Assembly (NCBI RefSeq): GCF_019145375.1
Contig: NZ_JAHSTX010000001.1
Location: 1,959,001 to 2,023,000, forward strand
DNA from: Pseudomonas triticicola
GTDB lineage: Bacteria > Pseudomonadota > Gammaproteobacteria > Pseudomonadales > Pseudomonadaceae
Direction: 5' to 3'
Length of the DNA: 64,000 bases
Shown: positions 53,101 through 60,744 of the stretch, in pieces
Position numbering within the stretch: position 1 is the first letter of the stretch
Layout of the letters: every line of letters begins with the position of its first letter
The notes under the pieces: model-generated
Databases searched by the model: none
What the model was told of the DNA's origin: nothing
Seen by the model: only the letters and a program-made list of their open reading frames with translations
Made by a program: the position numbers and the translations under genes

Positions 53101-55912
53101 TGCCAACGGTCTGACGTTGAGCGGTACGGGTGAAGCCGGTGCGACGGTCAACGTCTACGGCCCGGGCGGCGCGCTGATTGGCACTACTACCGTGGGCAGT
53201 GGCGGCACGTTCAGCTTCAACCTGAACACCGCGCAACTCGACGGGCAGCTGTTGACCGTGCGTCTGGTCGACCCGGCCGGCAATCTGTCGCCCAATGCCA
53301 GCCTGACAGCGCCGGACATTACCGCACCCGGCGCGCCGACTGGCGTCAGCGTCAATGGCAGCGGCACCGTGCTCACGGGCGTCGGCGTGCCCGGTTCGAC
53401 CATCAGCGTGCTCGGCGTCGGTGGTGTGGTGCTCGGCACCGCCACCGTCGCTGCAAACGGCAGCTTCTCCGTGGCACTGGCCTCGGCGCAGATCAACAGC
53501 CAGGTACTCAGCGTCACCCAGGCGGATCCGAGCGGCAACGTATCGGCTGCGGCGACCGCGACGGCGCCAGACCTGACGCCTCCAGCGGCGGCCACGGCGC
53601 TGCTGGTCGGTGCCGATGGCATGACTGTCACCGGTACCGGCGAAGCCGGCGCAACCGTGACCATCAAGTCGGCCAGCGGCGCCGTTCTCGGCACCGCCAC
53701 GGTCAACAACCTCGGCGTGTTTACCGTCACCCTGAACAGCGCGCAGATCAACGGTGAGAACCTCACCATCAACCTCAGCGACGCACGCGGCAACGTTTCG
53801 GTGGCAGCCAACGTCATTGCGCCGGACGTCGACGTCAACGCGCCAGTGATCGCCAGCGATAACCTCGCCGTCGGCACCGTCACCCTGGCCCCGGTCACCG
53901 CCTCGCAGACCTTCAACGACTCGTTCACCACGCTGCTGGCCGGATTCTCGAAAACCTTCACCTTCACCGTGGCCGGCGGCACGCGTCTTGATCCAACCCT
54001 GACGCTGACCACCAGCAGTCTGATTTCGCTGATCGATGGCGTCGTCTATACCCTGCAAGTCAAGGATGCCAGCGGCAACTGGGTGACTCTGGATGTCAAC
54101 GGCAGCGGCGGCCTGCTTGACCTGATCGCGCTCGCCGGCCAGGGCGTACGGGTCGACATCGGTAACCTGCTGTCAGGCGATTATCGACTGACGGTTTCGA
54201 GCACCGGCATCGGCGTGCTGACCACGGTCAATACCCAGCTGCAACTGGATGTCAGCAGCCTGACCCAGTTCAACGGCATTGCCGGGCCAGCGGTGACTGG
54301 CAACGTCATCACCAACGTTGGCGTCGATGGCACGGCCGATCAGACCGGCCCGGACAACGGCGCGCAGTTGCAGATCTTCAAGAACGGCGCCTGGGTCAGC
54401 GCCGGCGCCGGCACCACGGTGCAAGGGTTGTACGGCACGCTGACCATCGACGCCAACGGCAACTACAGCTACAAACCGAACGGCAGTGTCGGCAGCGTCG
54501 GCAAGGTCGACGTGTTCAACTACCAACTGGTGCACCCGAACGGCTTGAGCGACACCGCCAATCTGTACGTGCGCATCGACAGCCCGCAAGCCAGCGAAGT
54601 GTGGAATGACGCCAACCTTGGCAGCCCGGCACTGGTGGTGGATGCCACAGCGGACATCGCCTCGACTGACGTCACCCTGATCAACCGTGAAGTCACCACC
54701 AACTCTGCCCTTGGCACGTTCAATGTGCTGCTGGGCGGCGGCAGCGGTAACTACAACACGGTGGTCGCGGCCGATACCGTCAGTGACCTGACCGTGGTGG
54801 TCAATTCGAGCAACCTGTTGGCGCTGCTCGGTTCGATGACGGTGGGCCTGTACAAACTCAATACGGCGACCAACCAGTACGTGCTGGTGAAAAGCTACGG
54901 CGGCAATGCCTTGCTCAATCTCGGCGGCGGCAACTACGGGATCAAGTTCGACGACCAGACCGCCGGCAGTTATCAGGTACGGGTGGCAGTGGGCGGCCTC
55001 GGCCTGCTGACCAGCGTCAACACCAGCCTGATCAACGTCGCGACCTACAACAATCAGTTCGTGGTCGGCAGCTACACGCCCGTGTCAGGCAATCTGCTCA
55101 CCGACACCGCTGGCGGCGGCGCCGATGTGTTGGGCTCGGTCTACACCTTGCTCAGCGTGTTGGTCGCCGGCAGTTACGTGGCGCCGGGTCACAACGGCGT
55201 CTCGCTGGTCGGCAACTACGGCACCCTGCTGGTCCAGGCCAACGGCAGCTACACCTACACGCTCAAGGCCGGGCTGACCGATGCGGTGATCGGCCAGGAA
55301 GACACCTTCACCTACCAACTCACCCACCCCAACGGCACCGTGGATACCGCGACGCTGACCATCGACCTGGACAAGGCCGGCGCTTTCGCCAGCACCGCGT
55401 TCTCGGCCCTGGCCAGCGATGACCTCGGTCTGGCCCATGTCGCTGGCAGCGAACTGATCCAGGGCTCCGAAGGCAACGACACCCTCGACGGCTCGCACGG
55501 TGGCGCCGTCACGCTGCAAGGTGGCGGCGGCGACGACACGCTGATCGTCGCCGACCAGCAGTTCGCTTCCGTCGATGGCGGCAGCGGTACCGACACCCTG
55601 CTCTGGGCCGGTGGCGACGTGTCGATCAACCTCGGCGATCTGCAGAGCAAGATCCACAACGTCGAAATCCTCGATCTCAACCATTCCAGTGCGGTCGCGC
55701 TGACACTGAATCTCAGCGATCTGCTGGCGATTACCTCTTCGGACAACAACACCCTGCTGATCAAGGGTGACGACAGGGACAGCGTGCACATGACCGATGG
55801 CTGGGTCGCCGATGGCACGCAACAGGCCGACGGCATCGACTATGTTCAATACACGGCGCAGGAGGATCCGAGCCACCACTTGTGGGTACAGAACGGCATT
55901 CAAGTGGTTTGA
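44186..55912 (+). CDS. Giant BapA/LapF-type adhesin secreted by type I secretion
   Basis: A 3,908-residue surface adhesin from ATG 44186 (GGGAG seven bases upstream). Residues 1-~135 form a BapA-like prefix (SGQDLIVNLKSGEQIKISNFF) ending in ATPAWAIAGLGLLGAGG, an alanine run and twelve glycines. Residues 163-~3220 are 36 Ig-like repeats of about 85 residues (pattern LTLSADG..LTGTGEAGATVTV..VLGTATV..DGTFSVTL). The C-terminal ~690 residues contain two related VCBS-like modules and a terminal GNDTLDG...GGGGDDTL...GGSGTDTL calcium-binding RTX-like region with the uncleaved C-terminal secretion signal. It would build biofilm and bind surfaces. The type I secretion genes follow directly. Confidence 0.93.
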   Translation: MDNIVIADKANSQLTAQNWGNVQLSQPSVVQMPVRPDQLASTSRSGQDLIVNLKSGEQIKISNFFVTSPDGVPNDIVFQGDDATLWQARYSAEPFNGFTFDEINSLDELIAGVGVVDGATPAWAIAGLGLLGAGGAAAAAGGSGGGGGGGGGGGGDATPPAPATGLTLSADGRVLSGFGEAGSVVQVRDAAGNILGSGTVGADGSFQVDLGTPQNNGQPLDVTLTDPAGNVSTPGTVTAPDTTAPTAPGNLSVSADGTQLGGTGEVGSTIQVRAADGSLLGSAVVAADGTFSVALSPAQTGGQPLTVNATDAAGNTSTGATISAPEIVEPTTPGNLGLSSDGSQLTGTARAGTTIEVRAANGELLGRAAVAADGTFLLTLIRAQANGETFSVVAVNSAGAQSPAVTFNAPDITGPGTATDLAVSSDGLSVTGRGEPGSTVSVTNAQGTLLGTALVAADGSFTVQLNAAQVDGEALSVLVTDAAGNPSPAATVIAIDLDGLTQPSDVALSVDGLQMKGRGQAGSTITVRDANGNILGSAVVAADGTFTVQLSSPQNNGETLQISASDAAGNTSAPLTYVTPDTQGPTPLTGVTLDAQGQTLTGKGEVGASITVRDPAGNIIGTGTVGGDGNFTVNLSTPQTDAQQLQVIQTDADGNPSAPVNVIAPDLTTPVAVTDVSISANGAVVSGAGQIGATVTVTDTNGTVLGTALVGSNGRFEVTLSSPQTNGQNLSVVQSDGSPSGSPAVPVEAPDIQAPTAPSDLTLNAGGTELSGTGEPGATVSVKDSAGNVLGTAIVDGSGAFTVPLNSPQIEGQQLQVSQSDGVNVSPSTPLTATDSTAPLAPDNVVLASNGVTLTGTGQAGSTVTVIAPDGTVLGTTVVASDGNFSVNLSPAQLDGQVLNVIQTDASALPSPATPVTAPDITAPPAPTGLAVDPSGATVTGTTQPNNTVQVLDADGNVIGTATADGTGAFTVNLDTAQTNGEALQVVVSDGANSSLPGSVTAPDSTPPAAVSDLALNPAGTQVSGLAEPGTTVTVSIAGGGAVLGTATADADGRFVVTLSPPAEPGGNLEVISTDSGGNDSPVVPLAGLDGSQVATPTDLALSADGFTLTGAGTPGCTVTVTSSSGAVLGSGLINSFGRFTLLLNSKQINAQVLQVTATSPDGDVSIPGTVTAIDGTAPDAVTDLALNANGTTLTGRGEAGATVTVTDATGTVLGTALVASNGTFSLTLTPAQLNGQALTAIQSDAAGNLSQPAGIIATDLQPPAAATGVTINDVGTVVKGQGEAGSTVTVRDAAGNVLATGVVDQSGNFQVSLPNAQNTGETLQVTLTDANGNASTSTGVITVDGTPPAAVQNPLISADGSTLSGTGEAGATVNVTTANGALLGSAVVGADGSFTVTLAPAPSNGEALAISQTDPAGNVSPSTSVNAPDISPPAALTQVAVNADGVTVTGHGEPGATVSVRSADGTLLGTAQVGSGGAFTVTLNAAQLNAEVLTVTQEDPPGNVSTAVEVIAADLTAPAIPSALTLNAAGVQLAGNAEAGSTVTVRDSQGNLLGTTTAAANGTFQITLNSPQTNGQSLNVTATDAAGNPSAPAIVNAVDSTAPLVASDLAVSANGATLTGIGEVGASVEVRDAGGVLLGTATVASNGNFSVTLSPAAVAGSNLSVVQIDAAGNTGPAAPVTAPGNLAESAPTNLALSADGLTLTGSATAGSTVSIRNASGVLLGSALVAANGTFSVTLNAAQLNGEQLSAVATSSTGINSSPTDYTAADIAAPTPLSELSLAPNGTALTGRGEAGATVTVLGTGGVVLGSAVVAANGTFSVTLSPAQTSGQTLSLSQADTAGNESNSVNLIAPDLLAPNPPAALVASTDGTLLSGTGEAGTTVNVYNAAGALVGTGTVSIDGTFAITLATPQANGQALTVSLTDAAGNTSAATPFTSVDSTPPAAVSQLSIGGDGASLTGRGEPGAQVRVIDSDGNVLGTAVVSATGTFTLPLNPALTNAEVITVVQADAAGNDSPAVNLTTPDFTPPDPLDNVDINSSGALVIGTGEPGATVTVRDANGTLLGTSVVLGDGTFSVTLNPPQINEQILSVQQADPPGNVSAPVTVTAPDLTPPATPADLQLNADGDTLTGTGEVGAIVRVTSADGTELGTGTVGSDGRFQITVTPVQTNGQALFVVLADAAGNASPAGTLTAPDSTPPAALTDVEIDASGSLITGSGATGSQVVVTNAVGTIVGTGTVAADGSFSVTLDQPLLNGEALSVIQRDAAGNPSPIVSVTAPDITLPAAPTGLVLTSDGVTLTGTGEAGATVRVLSATGTVLGSATVTGNGSFSVTLNPPQVNGELLSVNQTDPASNVSPTAPLQAGDSTDPLEVADLNVSQDGLTVTGTGEPGATVTVLDGAVVLGTATVAADGSFSVTLSAAQLDGRALSVVQADAQNNQSEPVLVDAPDSTAPIAPTVTSLTGAGTLLTGTAEAGSTVTVLSATGTVLGTAVALGDGTYTVTLNPAQANGQLLSVIATDEAQNASPVLLYPAADTTAPDAVTGLTISGDLSQLAGRGEAGASVEVTDALGNVVGTGTVAANGTFLIDLDPGITAGQVLTVNQTDVATNVSADADLTVPAVPAPAAPDNLVLTADGVTLTGTAAIGTTINVYAPDNSLIGTGVTGGDGTFSVVLTPAQTNGQSLEVTANTPLGGASLPTEITAGDTSAPAPLSDLAVNASGTLVTGRGEVGASVTITGTGGVVLGNATVGANGTFSAQLNTPQVNGQVLNATQTDASNNSSSGLNVTAPDITPPAAPTALVLSGAGLVLGGLGEAGATVTVRGAGGTVLGTATVAGNGSFSVTLSSAQLNGQQLSVTQSDAAGNVSPVTNLSVADTTAPAPLSNVSLNGTGLAVSGTGEAGATVSVTNAAGTVLGTAVVNAGGTFTVQLSSAQLNGQQLNVQQADPTGNLSQVFNLTAPDVQAPIAASGLTLAANGLTLSGTGEAGATVNVYGPGGALIGTTTVGSGGTFSFNLNTAQLDGQLLTVRLVDPAGNLSPNASLTAPDITAPGAPTGVSVNGSGTVLTGVGVPGSTISVLGVGGVVLGTATVAANGSFSVALASAQINSQVLSVTQADPSGNVSAAATATAPDLTPPAAATALLVGADGMTVTGTGEAGATVTIKSASGAVLGTATVNNLGVFTVTLNSAQINGENLTINLSDARGNVSVAANVIAPDVDVNAPVIASDNLAVGTVTLAPVTASQTFNDSFTTLLAGFSKTFTFTVAGGTRLDPTLTLTTSSLISLIDGVVYTLQVKDASGNWVTLDVNGSGGLLDLIALAGQGVRVDIGNLLSGDYRLTVSSTGIGVLTTVNTQLQLDVSSLTQFNGIAGPAVTGNVITNVGVDGTADQTGPDNGAQLQIFKNGAWVSAGAGTTVQGLYGTLTIDANGNYSYKPNGSVGSVGKVDVFNYQLVHPNGLSDTANLYVRIDSPQASEVWNDANLGSPALVVDATADIASTDVTLINREVTTNSALGTFNVLLGGGSGNYNTVVAADTVSDLTVVVNSSNLLALLGSMTVGLYKLNTATNQYVLVKSYGGNALLNLGGGNYGIKFDDQTAGSYQVRVAVGGLGLLTSVNTSLINVATYNNQFVVGSYTPVSGNLLTDTAGGGADVLGSVYTLLSVLVAGSYVAPGHNGVSLVGNYGTLLVQANGSYTYTLKAGLTDAVIGQEDTFTYQLTHPNGTVDTATLTIDLDKAGAFASTAFSALASDDLGLAHVAGSELIQGSEGNDTLDGSHGGAVTLQGGGGDDTLIVADQQFASVDGGSGTDTLLWAGGDVSINLGDLQSKIHNVEILDLNHSSAVALTLNLSDLLAITSSDNNTLLIKGDDRDSVHMTDGWVADGTQQADGIDYVQYTAQEDPSHHLWVQNGIQVV
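44672..53845 (+). repeat. 36 tandem ~255-bp coding repeats of the adhesin
   Basis: Counting the (N/D)(L/V)xLxxDGxxLTG signature gives 36 units; 35 intervals cover 8,919 bp (2,973 codons, 84.9 per unit). The units are diverged rather than identical. In the second half (about units 24-33) they alternate between a Pro and a Leu/Val before the signature, so a two-unit (~510-bp) step seems to have been duplicated. Confidence 0.9.
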
Positions 55913-55955
55913 AACAAGACATCGAACGTTGGTCTCTCAACAGTAAGGGAAGTCT

Positions 55956-57392
55956 GTGGAGTCAGTTTTTCGCCAGAAATGGCCGGTGGTCCTGTTGACC
56001 ATCGGCCTCTACCCCGCTTTCACCGCCGGCGTTCGCGCCGACGACAACCTCGACAGCAGCTTGCGCAGCATCAGCCCGTCGCAACTGCAACAACCGGCAG
56101 GCAATGAAAGCCGTCAGCGCCCTGCCCCTGCTTTAAAAGCGTCTGCCGATGCGGACGCTTTGGGACTGGAACAAGCGGTCAGGCTGGCCGTGGACTGGCA
56201 CCCACGCATCGGCGAAGCCATCGGCACCCTGTTCCAGCAAGGCGAAGGGATCAACGTTGCCGAATCCGGCTATTACCCGCAGGTCACCGGCGGCATCAAG
56301 GGTGGCTACACCAGCGGTTACGGCAGCGATGCCGGCAGCCAGTCGGTGAACATTTCCCTCAAGCAGATGCTGTATGACTTCGGCAAGGTTTCCAGTTCGG
56401 TCGACGCCGCCCGCGCCCGGGTGGCGCGCAGTCAGGCCGGAATTCTGCTGGCGATCGACGACATTGCCCGCGACACCGCCAGGGCCTACATCGAGGTGCA
56501 GCGTTATCAGCGTCTGCTCGAGGTTGCGCGCGAGCAGATTCAGGGCATCGGCGGCATCGTTGACCTGGCCAAACAGCGCAGCGACATGGGCGCCAGCACC
56601 CGTTCCGATATGGTCCAGGCGCAGTCCCGGGCCGAAGGCGCGACGGCCACATTGCAGGAATTCAAGGCGCAATACGCACGCTGGCAAGCGACCCTGACCA
56701 GTCTGCTCGGACGGCGCACCCCGCCGGCAGTCAGCGACGCCGCCGCGCCGACGCTGACTCAGGCCTGCGACGCCTCGCAGATCTCCGACACCCTGCCCGC
56801 CGTTCTCCAAGCGGCTGCGCAACGCACCCAGGCCCAGGCCGAGTTGGCCCAGGCCAAAGCCGAGGCCTACCCGACCCTGTCGCTGCAACCGTCGGTCAAC
56901 CAATACCTGGACGACCACTACGACGATCAGAACTCGCGCGCCGATCGCACTCAAGTGGGGATCTTCCTCAACCTCGAAGTGCCGATCTACCAGGGCGGTG
57001 CGATCAGTGCGCGCAGCCGCGCAGCCGGGCATGCGCTGACCGCAGCGGATTCGGCCGAAGACTTCGCCCGGCTGCAAGCGCGCCAGGGTCTGGCTGAAGC
57101 CCAGGCGCAAACCTCGGGCCTGAACCGGCGGCTGCGCTCGCTGGAATTTCGCCAGACCAGCATCACCGAGGCGCGCATGTTGTATGGCCGCCAGTACCTG
57201 GAACTGGGCACGCGGCCGCTGCTCGACCTGCTCAACGCCGAGCAGGAAATCCATCAGTCGCGCTTCGATCTGGTCAACACCCAGGCTGATCTGCAACGCC
57301 TGCAGATCGACTGCTTCTACAACAGCGGTGCGATTCGCCGGGTCTTCGGCATCGACCACAGCGCCATCCAGAATGTCGAGATCCTGCCATGA
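55956..57392 (+). CDS. TolC-family outer-membrane protein of the adhesin secretion system
   Basis: A 478-residue TolC/LapE-like protein with a GTG start (AAGGGA five bases upstream) and a signal peptide ending GVRA. Two long-helix OEP repeats are visible (GLEQAVRLAVDWHPRIGEA near 65 and the mirrored region near 270). It forms the outer-membrane channel for the adhesin. The stop overlaps the ABC gene start by four bases (ATGA). Confidence 0.92.
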   Translation: MESVFRQKWPVVLLTIGLYPAFTAGVRADDNLDSSLRSISPSQLQQPAGNESRQRPAPALKASADADALGLEQAVRLAVDWHPRIGEAIGTLFQQGEGINVAESGYYPQVTGGIKGGYTSGYGSDAGSQSVNISLKQMLYDFGKVSSSVDAARARVARSQAGILLAIDDIARDTARAYIEVQRYQRLLEVAREQIQGIGGIVDLAKQRSDMGASTRSDMVQAQSRAEGATATLQEFKAQYARWQATLTSLLGRRTPPAVSDAAAPTLTQACDASQISDTLPAVLQAAAQRTQAQAELAQAKAEAYPTLSLQPSVNQYLDDHYDDQNSRADRTQVGIFLNLEVPIYQGGAISARSRAAGHALTAADSAEDFARLQARQGLAEAQAQTSGLNRRLRSLEFRQTSITEARMLYGRQYLELGTRPLLDLLNAEQEIHQSRFDLVNTQADLQRLQIDCFYNSGAIRRVFGIDHSAIQNVEILP

Positions 57393-59551
57393 CCGATGCC
57401 AGCATCACTGTTCCCGAACCCGCTGCTGCCGAAGCTCGCGAGGATTATTCACCGTGGCTGGAAGCGGTGCTGAAGGTCGCCCGTCACTATCGCCTCGACG
57501 TCTCGCCGGAAAGCGTGCGCCTGGCCTCGGTGCACAGCGAAGGCCGCGTCGAAGAAGTGGTTCGGCACATGGCGCGTCAGGCCGGTTTGAGCGTGAAATT
57601 CGCGGTATTCGATAACAAGAGCCTGAGTCGCTGGCGCACGCCGCTGGTGGTGCAACTGCGCGACGGTCAGGTCGGCGTGCTCGAAAGCATCGGCGAAACC
57701 GGCGAGCTGGGCATCTGCTTCAGTGGCGACCAGGGTTTGCAGAGTCGCATGGAGGCTGGCGCGCTCGCCGAGCAGGCATTGCGCACGGTGATTCTGCGTC
57801 CGACGCAACCGGTGGCCGACGTGCGCACCAACGATTACATCAAGCCCTACGACGAGCACTGGTTCCGGCGCATCGTCCTCACCGATCTGCGGCCCTACAG
57901 CCAAGTGATGATCGCCTCACTGGTGGCCAACCTGCTGGGCATGGCCGGGGTGCTGTTTTCCATGCAGGTGTACGACCGGGTGATTCCGGCCGAGTCGCTG
58001 CCGACCCTGTACGTGTTGTTCGGCGGGGTGATGCTGGCGCTGCTGTTCGATTTCGTCATGCGCATTCTACGTCTGCGCATCACTGATGTGCTGGGCAAAC
58101 GCGCCGACTTGCGCGTCTCCGATCTGGTCTTCGGCCATGCCTTGCGTCTGCGTAATTCGGCGCGGCCGAAATCCACCGGTTCGTTCATTTCGCAGTTGCG
58201 CGAGCTGGAGCAGATCCGCGATCTGATCACCTCCAGCACTGCCACGGCACTGGCGGACATGCCGTTTTTCCTGCTGTTCCTGCTGGTGTTCTATTTGATC
58301 GGCGGGCCACTGGTGCTGATTCCACTGGTGGCGCTGGTGTTCATGTTGCTGCCCGGGATCATCGCGCAACCGCGTCTGGCGCGACTGGCCAATGCCTCGA
58401 TGCGTGAAGCGGCGCTGCGCAACGCCATGCTGGTAGAAAGCATTCAGGGCCTCGACGACATCAAGGCATTGCAGGCCGAGCAGCGTTTCCAGCAACAGTG
58501 GAACCAGTACAACGCCGCCTCGGCGGACAGCAGCCTGCGCCTGCGCACCTTGACCAACAGCCTGGTGGCGTGGACGCAGAACGTGCAAGGCGGAGTGTTT
58601 GCGGTGGTAATTGTGTTCGGCGCGCCGATGGTGATTGCCGGTGACTTGACCACCGGCAGTCTGGTCGCGGCGTCGATTCTGTCGTCGCGGATGATGGGGC
58701 CGATGGCGCAACTGACCCACGTACTCACGCGATGGCAGCAGGCCAAGGTCGCGCTCGAAGGCTTGAACCGGATCATGCAGATGCCGGTGGATCATCCCGA
58801 AGGCAGTCAGCGCGTGCACCTGCCGGCGATTCGTGGCGACTACCGCATGCGTCAGGCCAGCTTCCGCTACAGCGAGGAATCGACCCCGGCGCTCAACAAC
58901 ATCGACCTGAGCATTCGGCCCGGCGAGCGCATCGCCCTGCTCGGCCGCAACGGCGCTGGCAAGTCGACGTTGCTGCAAGCACTGGGCGGCGCGATGGATC
59001 TGAGCAGCGGTGAAACCACCCTGGACGGCATCGCCCTCGCGCATCTGGATCCGGCCGACCTGCGCCGCGACGTCGGCCTGCTGTCGCAACAGGCGCGGCT
59101 GTTTCATGGCACCTTGCGCGACAACATCACCCTCGGCGCCGGTCAGGCCAGCGATCAGGAAATCATCGCCGCGCTGACTGTCACTGGCGCGCTGGATTTC
59201 GTTCGGCAGCTGCCCAAAGGCATGGATCATTTAGTGCTTGAAGGTGGCTTGGGCCTGTCGGGCGGTCAGCGTCAGAGCCTGTTGCTGTCGCGCTTGTTGA
59301 TCCGTCAGCCACAAGTGCTGTTGCTCGACGAACCGACGGCCGCGCTCGATGACGTCACCGAGCGTTTGCTGCTGGAAAAACTCGCGACCTGGACCCAGGG
59401 CCGAACGCTGGTGGTCGCCACGCACCGGGTCAGTGTGTTGCAACTGGTCGAGCGGATCATCGTTCTCGACAACGGGCGTATCGTCATTGACGACCACCGC
59501 GACGCGGCATTGGCGCGGCTGCGCGCACCGGGCAAAGGAGTGGCGGTATGA
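57389..59551 (+). CDS. Type I secretion ABC transporter with C39-like domain (LapB-like)
   Basis: A 720-residue protein: residues ~20-140 form a C39-like domain that lacks the catalytic Cys (a non-cleaving CLD), 160-470 form six transmembrane helices, and the ATPase domain follows. Walker A GRNGAGKS lies near 518, the signature LSGGQ near 623, and Walker B VLLLDEPTAALDD near 646. It drives export of the adhesin by ATP hydrolysis. Both junctions are ATGA overlaps, so expression is coupled. Confidence 0.95.
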   Translation: MTDASITVPEPAAAEAREDYSPWLEAVLKVARHYRLDVSPESVRLASVHSEGRVEEVVRHMARQAGLSVKFAVFDNKSLSRWRTPLVVQLRDGQVGVLESIGETGELGICFSGDQGLQSRMEAGALAEQALRTVILRPTQPVADVRTNDYIKPYDEHWFRRIVLTDLRPYSQVMIASLVANLLGMAGVLFSMQVYDRVIPAESLPTLYVLFGGVMLALLFDFVMRILRLRITDVLGKRADLRVSDLVFGHALRLRNSARPKSTGSFISQLRELEQIRDLITSSTATALADMPFFLLFLLVFYLIGGPLVLIPLVALVFMLLPGIIAQPRLARLANASMREAALRNAMLVESIQGLDDIKALQAEQRFQQQWNQYNAASADSSLRLRTLTNSLVAWTQNVQGGVFAVVIVFGAPMVIAGDLTTGSLVAASILSSRMMGPMAQLTHVLTRWQQAKVALEGLNRIMQMPVDHPEGSQRVHLPAIRGDYRMRQASFRYSEESTPALNNIDLSIRPGERIALLGRNGAGKSTLLQALGGAMDLSSGETTLDGIALAHLDPADLRRDVGLLSQQARLFHGTLRDNITLGAGQASDQEIIAALTVTGALDFVRQLPKGMDHLVLEGGLGLSGGQRQSLLLSRLLIRQPQVLLLDEPTAALDDVTERLLLEKLATWTQGRTLVVATHRVSVLQLVERIIVLDNGRIVIDDHRDAALARLRAPGKGVAV

Positions 59552-60744
59552 AGCCGATGATGACCGATGTGCCGGACCCGATGTCCTACCTCGACGGCCG
59601 CGATGAGCGCGCTCTTGCCGGTGGCGCAAAGGTGATCTGGGGTTGCGCGCTGATGCTTGCCTGCTTCATTGCTTGGGCCGCGTGGTTCGAGATCGTCGAA
59701 GTCTCGACCGGCACCGGCAAAGTGGTGCCCAGCTCGCGCGAACAGGTGATTCAGTCGATGGAGGGCGGCATTCTTGAGCAGCTCAACGTCAGCGAAGGCG
59801 CTTTGGTCGAGCGCGGCCAGATCCTCGCGCAATTGGACCCGGTGAAGAACCAGTCCAACGTCGGCGAAAGCGCGGCCAAGTACCGCGCGGCGCTGGCCAG
59901 CGTCAACCGCTTGCAGGCCGAAGTCAGCGAAAAGCCGCTGACCTTCGACGCATCGCTGCAGGAATTCCCCGATCTGATCCGCGCCGAAACCGAGCTCTAC
60001 CAGACCCGGCGCAAAGGTCTGGCGGAAACCCTCGACGGTATTCAGAGCTCGCTGAAACTGGTGCGCAGCGAACTCGCGATCACTGAAAATCTGGCGAAGA
60101 TCGGCGCCTCGAGCCGGGTCGAAGTGCTGCGCCTGACCCGTCAGCGCTCGGAGCTGGAATTGAAGGCCACCGAAGCCCGCTCCGATTACATGGTCCGCGC
60201 CCGCGAAGACCTGGCCAAGGCCAACGCCGAAGCGCAGATACTCGAAGCGGTGATCCGTGGGCGCACCGATTCACTATCGCGCCTGACACTGCGCTCGCCG
60301 GTGCGCGGCATCGTCAAGGACATCGAGGTCAGCACGATTGGCGGCGTCATTGCGCCCAACGGCCAGGTCATGCAGATCGTGCCGCTCGATGAACAACTGC
60401 TGATCGAGACGCGCATCTCGCCGCGCGACATCGCCTTCATTCATCCGGGCCAGGCGGCGAAAGTGAAAATCACCGCCTATGACTATTCGATCTACGGCAG
60501 CCTCGACGGCGAAGTGGTGACGATCTCGCCGGACACGATTCAGGACGAAGCCAAGCCGGAAATCTTCTACTACCGCGTGTTCATCCGTACCGCGTCGGAT
60601 GAACTGCGCAACAAGGCCGGCAAACGCTTCGCCATCGTGCCCGGGATGATCGCCACGGTGGACATCCGTACCGGCGAAAAAACCGTGCTGGATTACCTGA
60701 TCAAACCGCTCAACCGCGCCCGCGAAGCGTTGCGCGAACGTTGA
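59548..60744 (+). CDS. HlyD-family periplasmic adaptor (LapC-like)
   Basis: A 398-residue membrane fusion protein with one transmembrane helix at about 32-52 (VIWGCALMLACFIAWAAW). The lipoyl half (VIQSMEGGILEQLNVSEGALV) and a coiled-coil hairpin from ~110 to 230 follow, then the beta-barrel. It links the ABC transporter to the TolC channel. It overlaps the ABC gene by ATGA and its stop abuts the convergent lipoprotein protease stop (TGATCA). Confidence 0.94.
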   Translation: MKPMMTDVPDPMSYLDGRDERALAGGAKVIWGCALMLACFIAWAAWFEIVEVSTGTGKVVPSSREQVIQSMEGGILEQLNVSEGALVERGQILAQLDPVKNQSNVGESAAKYRAALASVNRLQAEVSEKPLTFDASLQEFPDLIRAETELYQTRRKGLAETLDGIQSSLKLVRSELAITENLAKIGASSRVEVLRLTRQRSELELKATEARSDYMVRAREDLAKANAEAQILEAVIRGRTDSLSRLTLRSPVRGIVKDIEVSTIGGVIAPNGQVMQIVPLDEQLLIETRISPRDIAFIHPGQAAKVKITAYDYSIYGSLDGEVVTISPDTIQDEAKPEIFYYRVFIRTASDELRNKAGKRFAIVPGMIATVDIRTGEKTVLDYLIKPLNRAREALRER

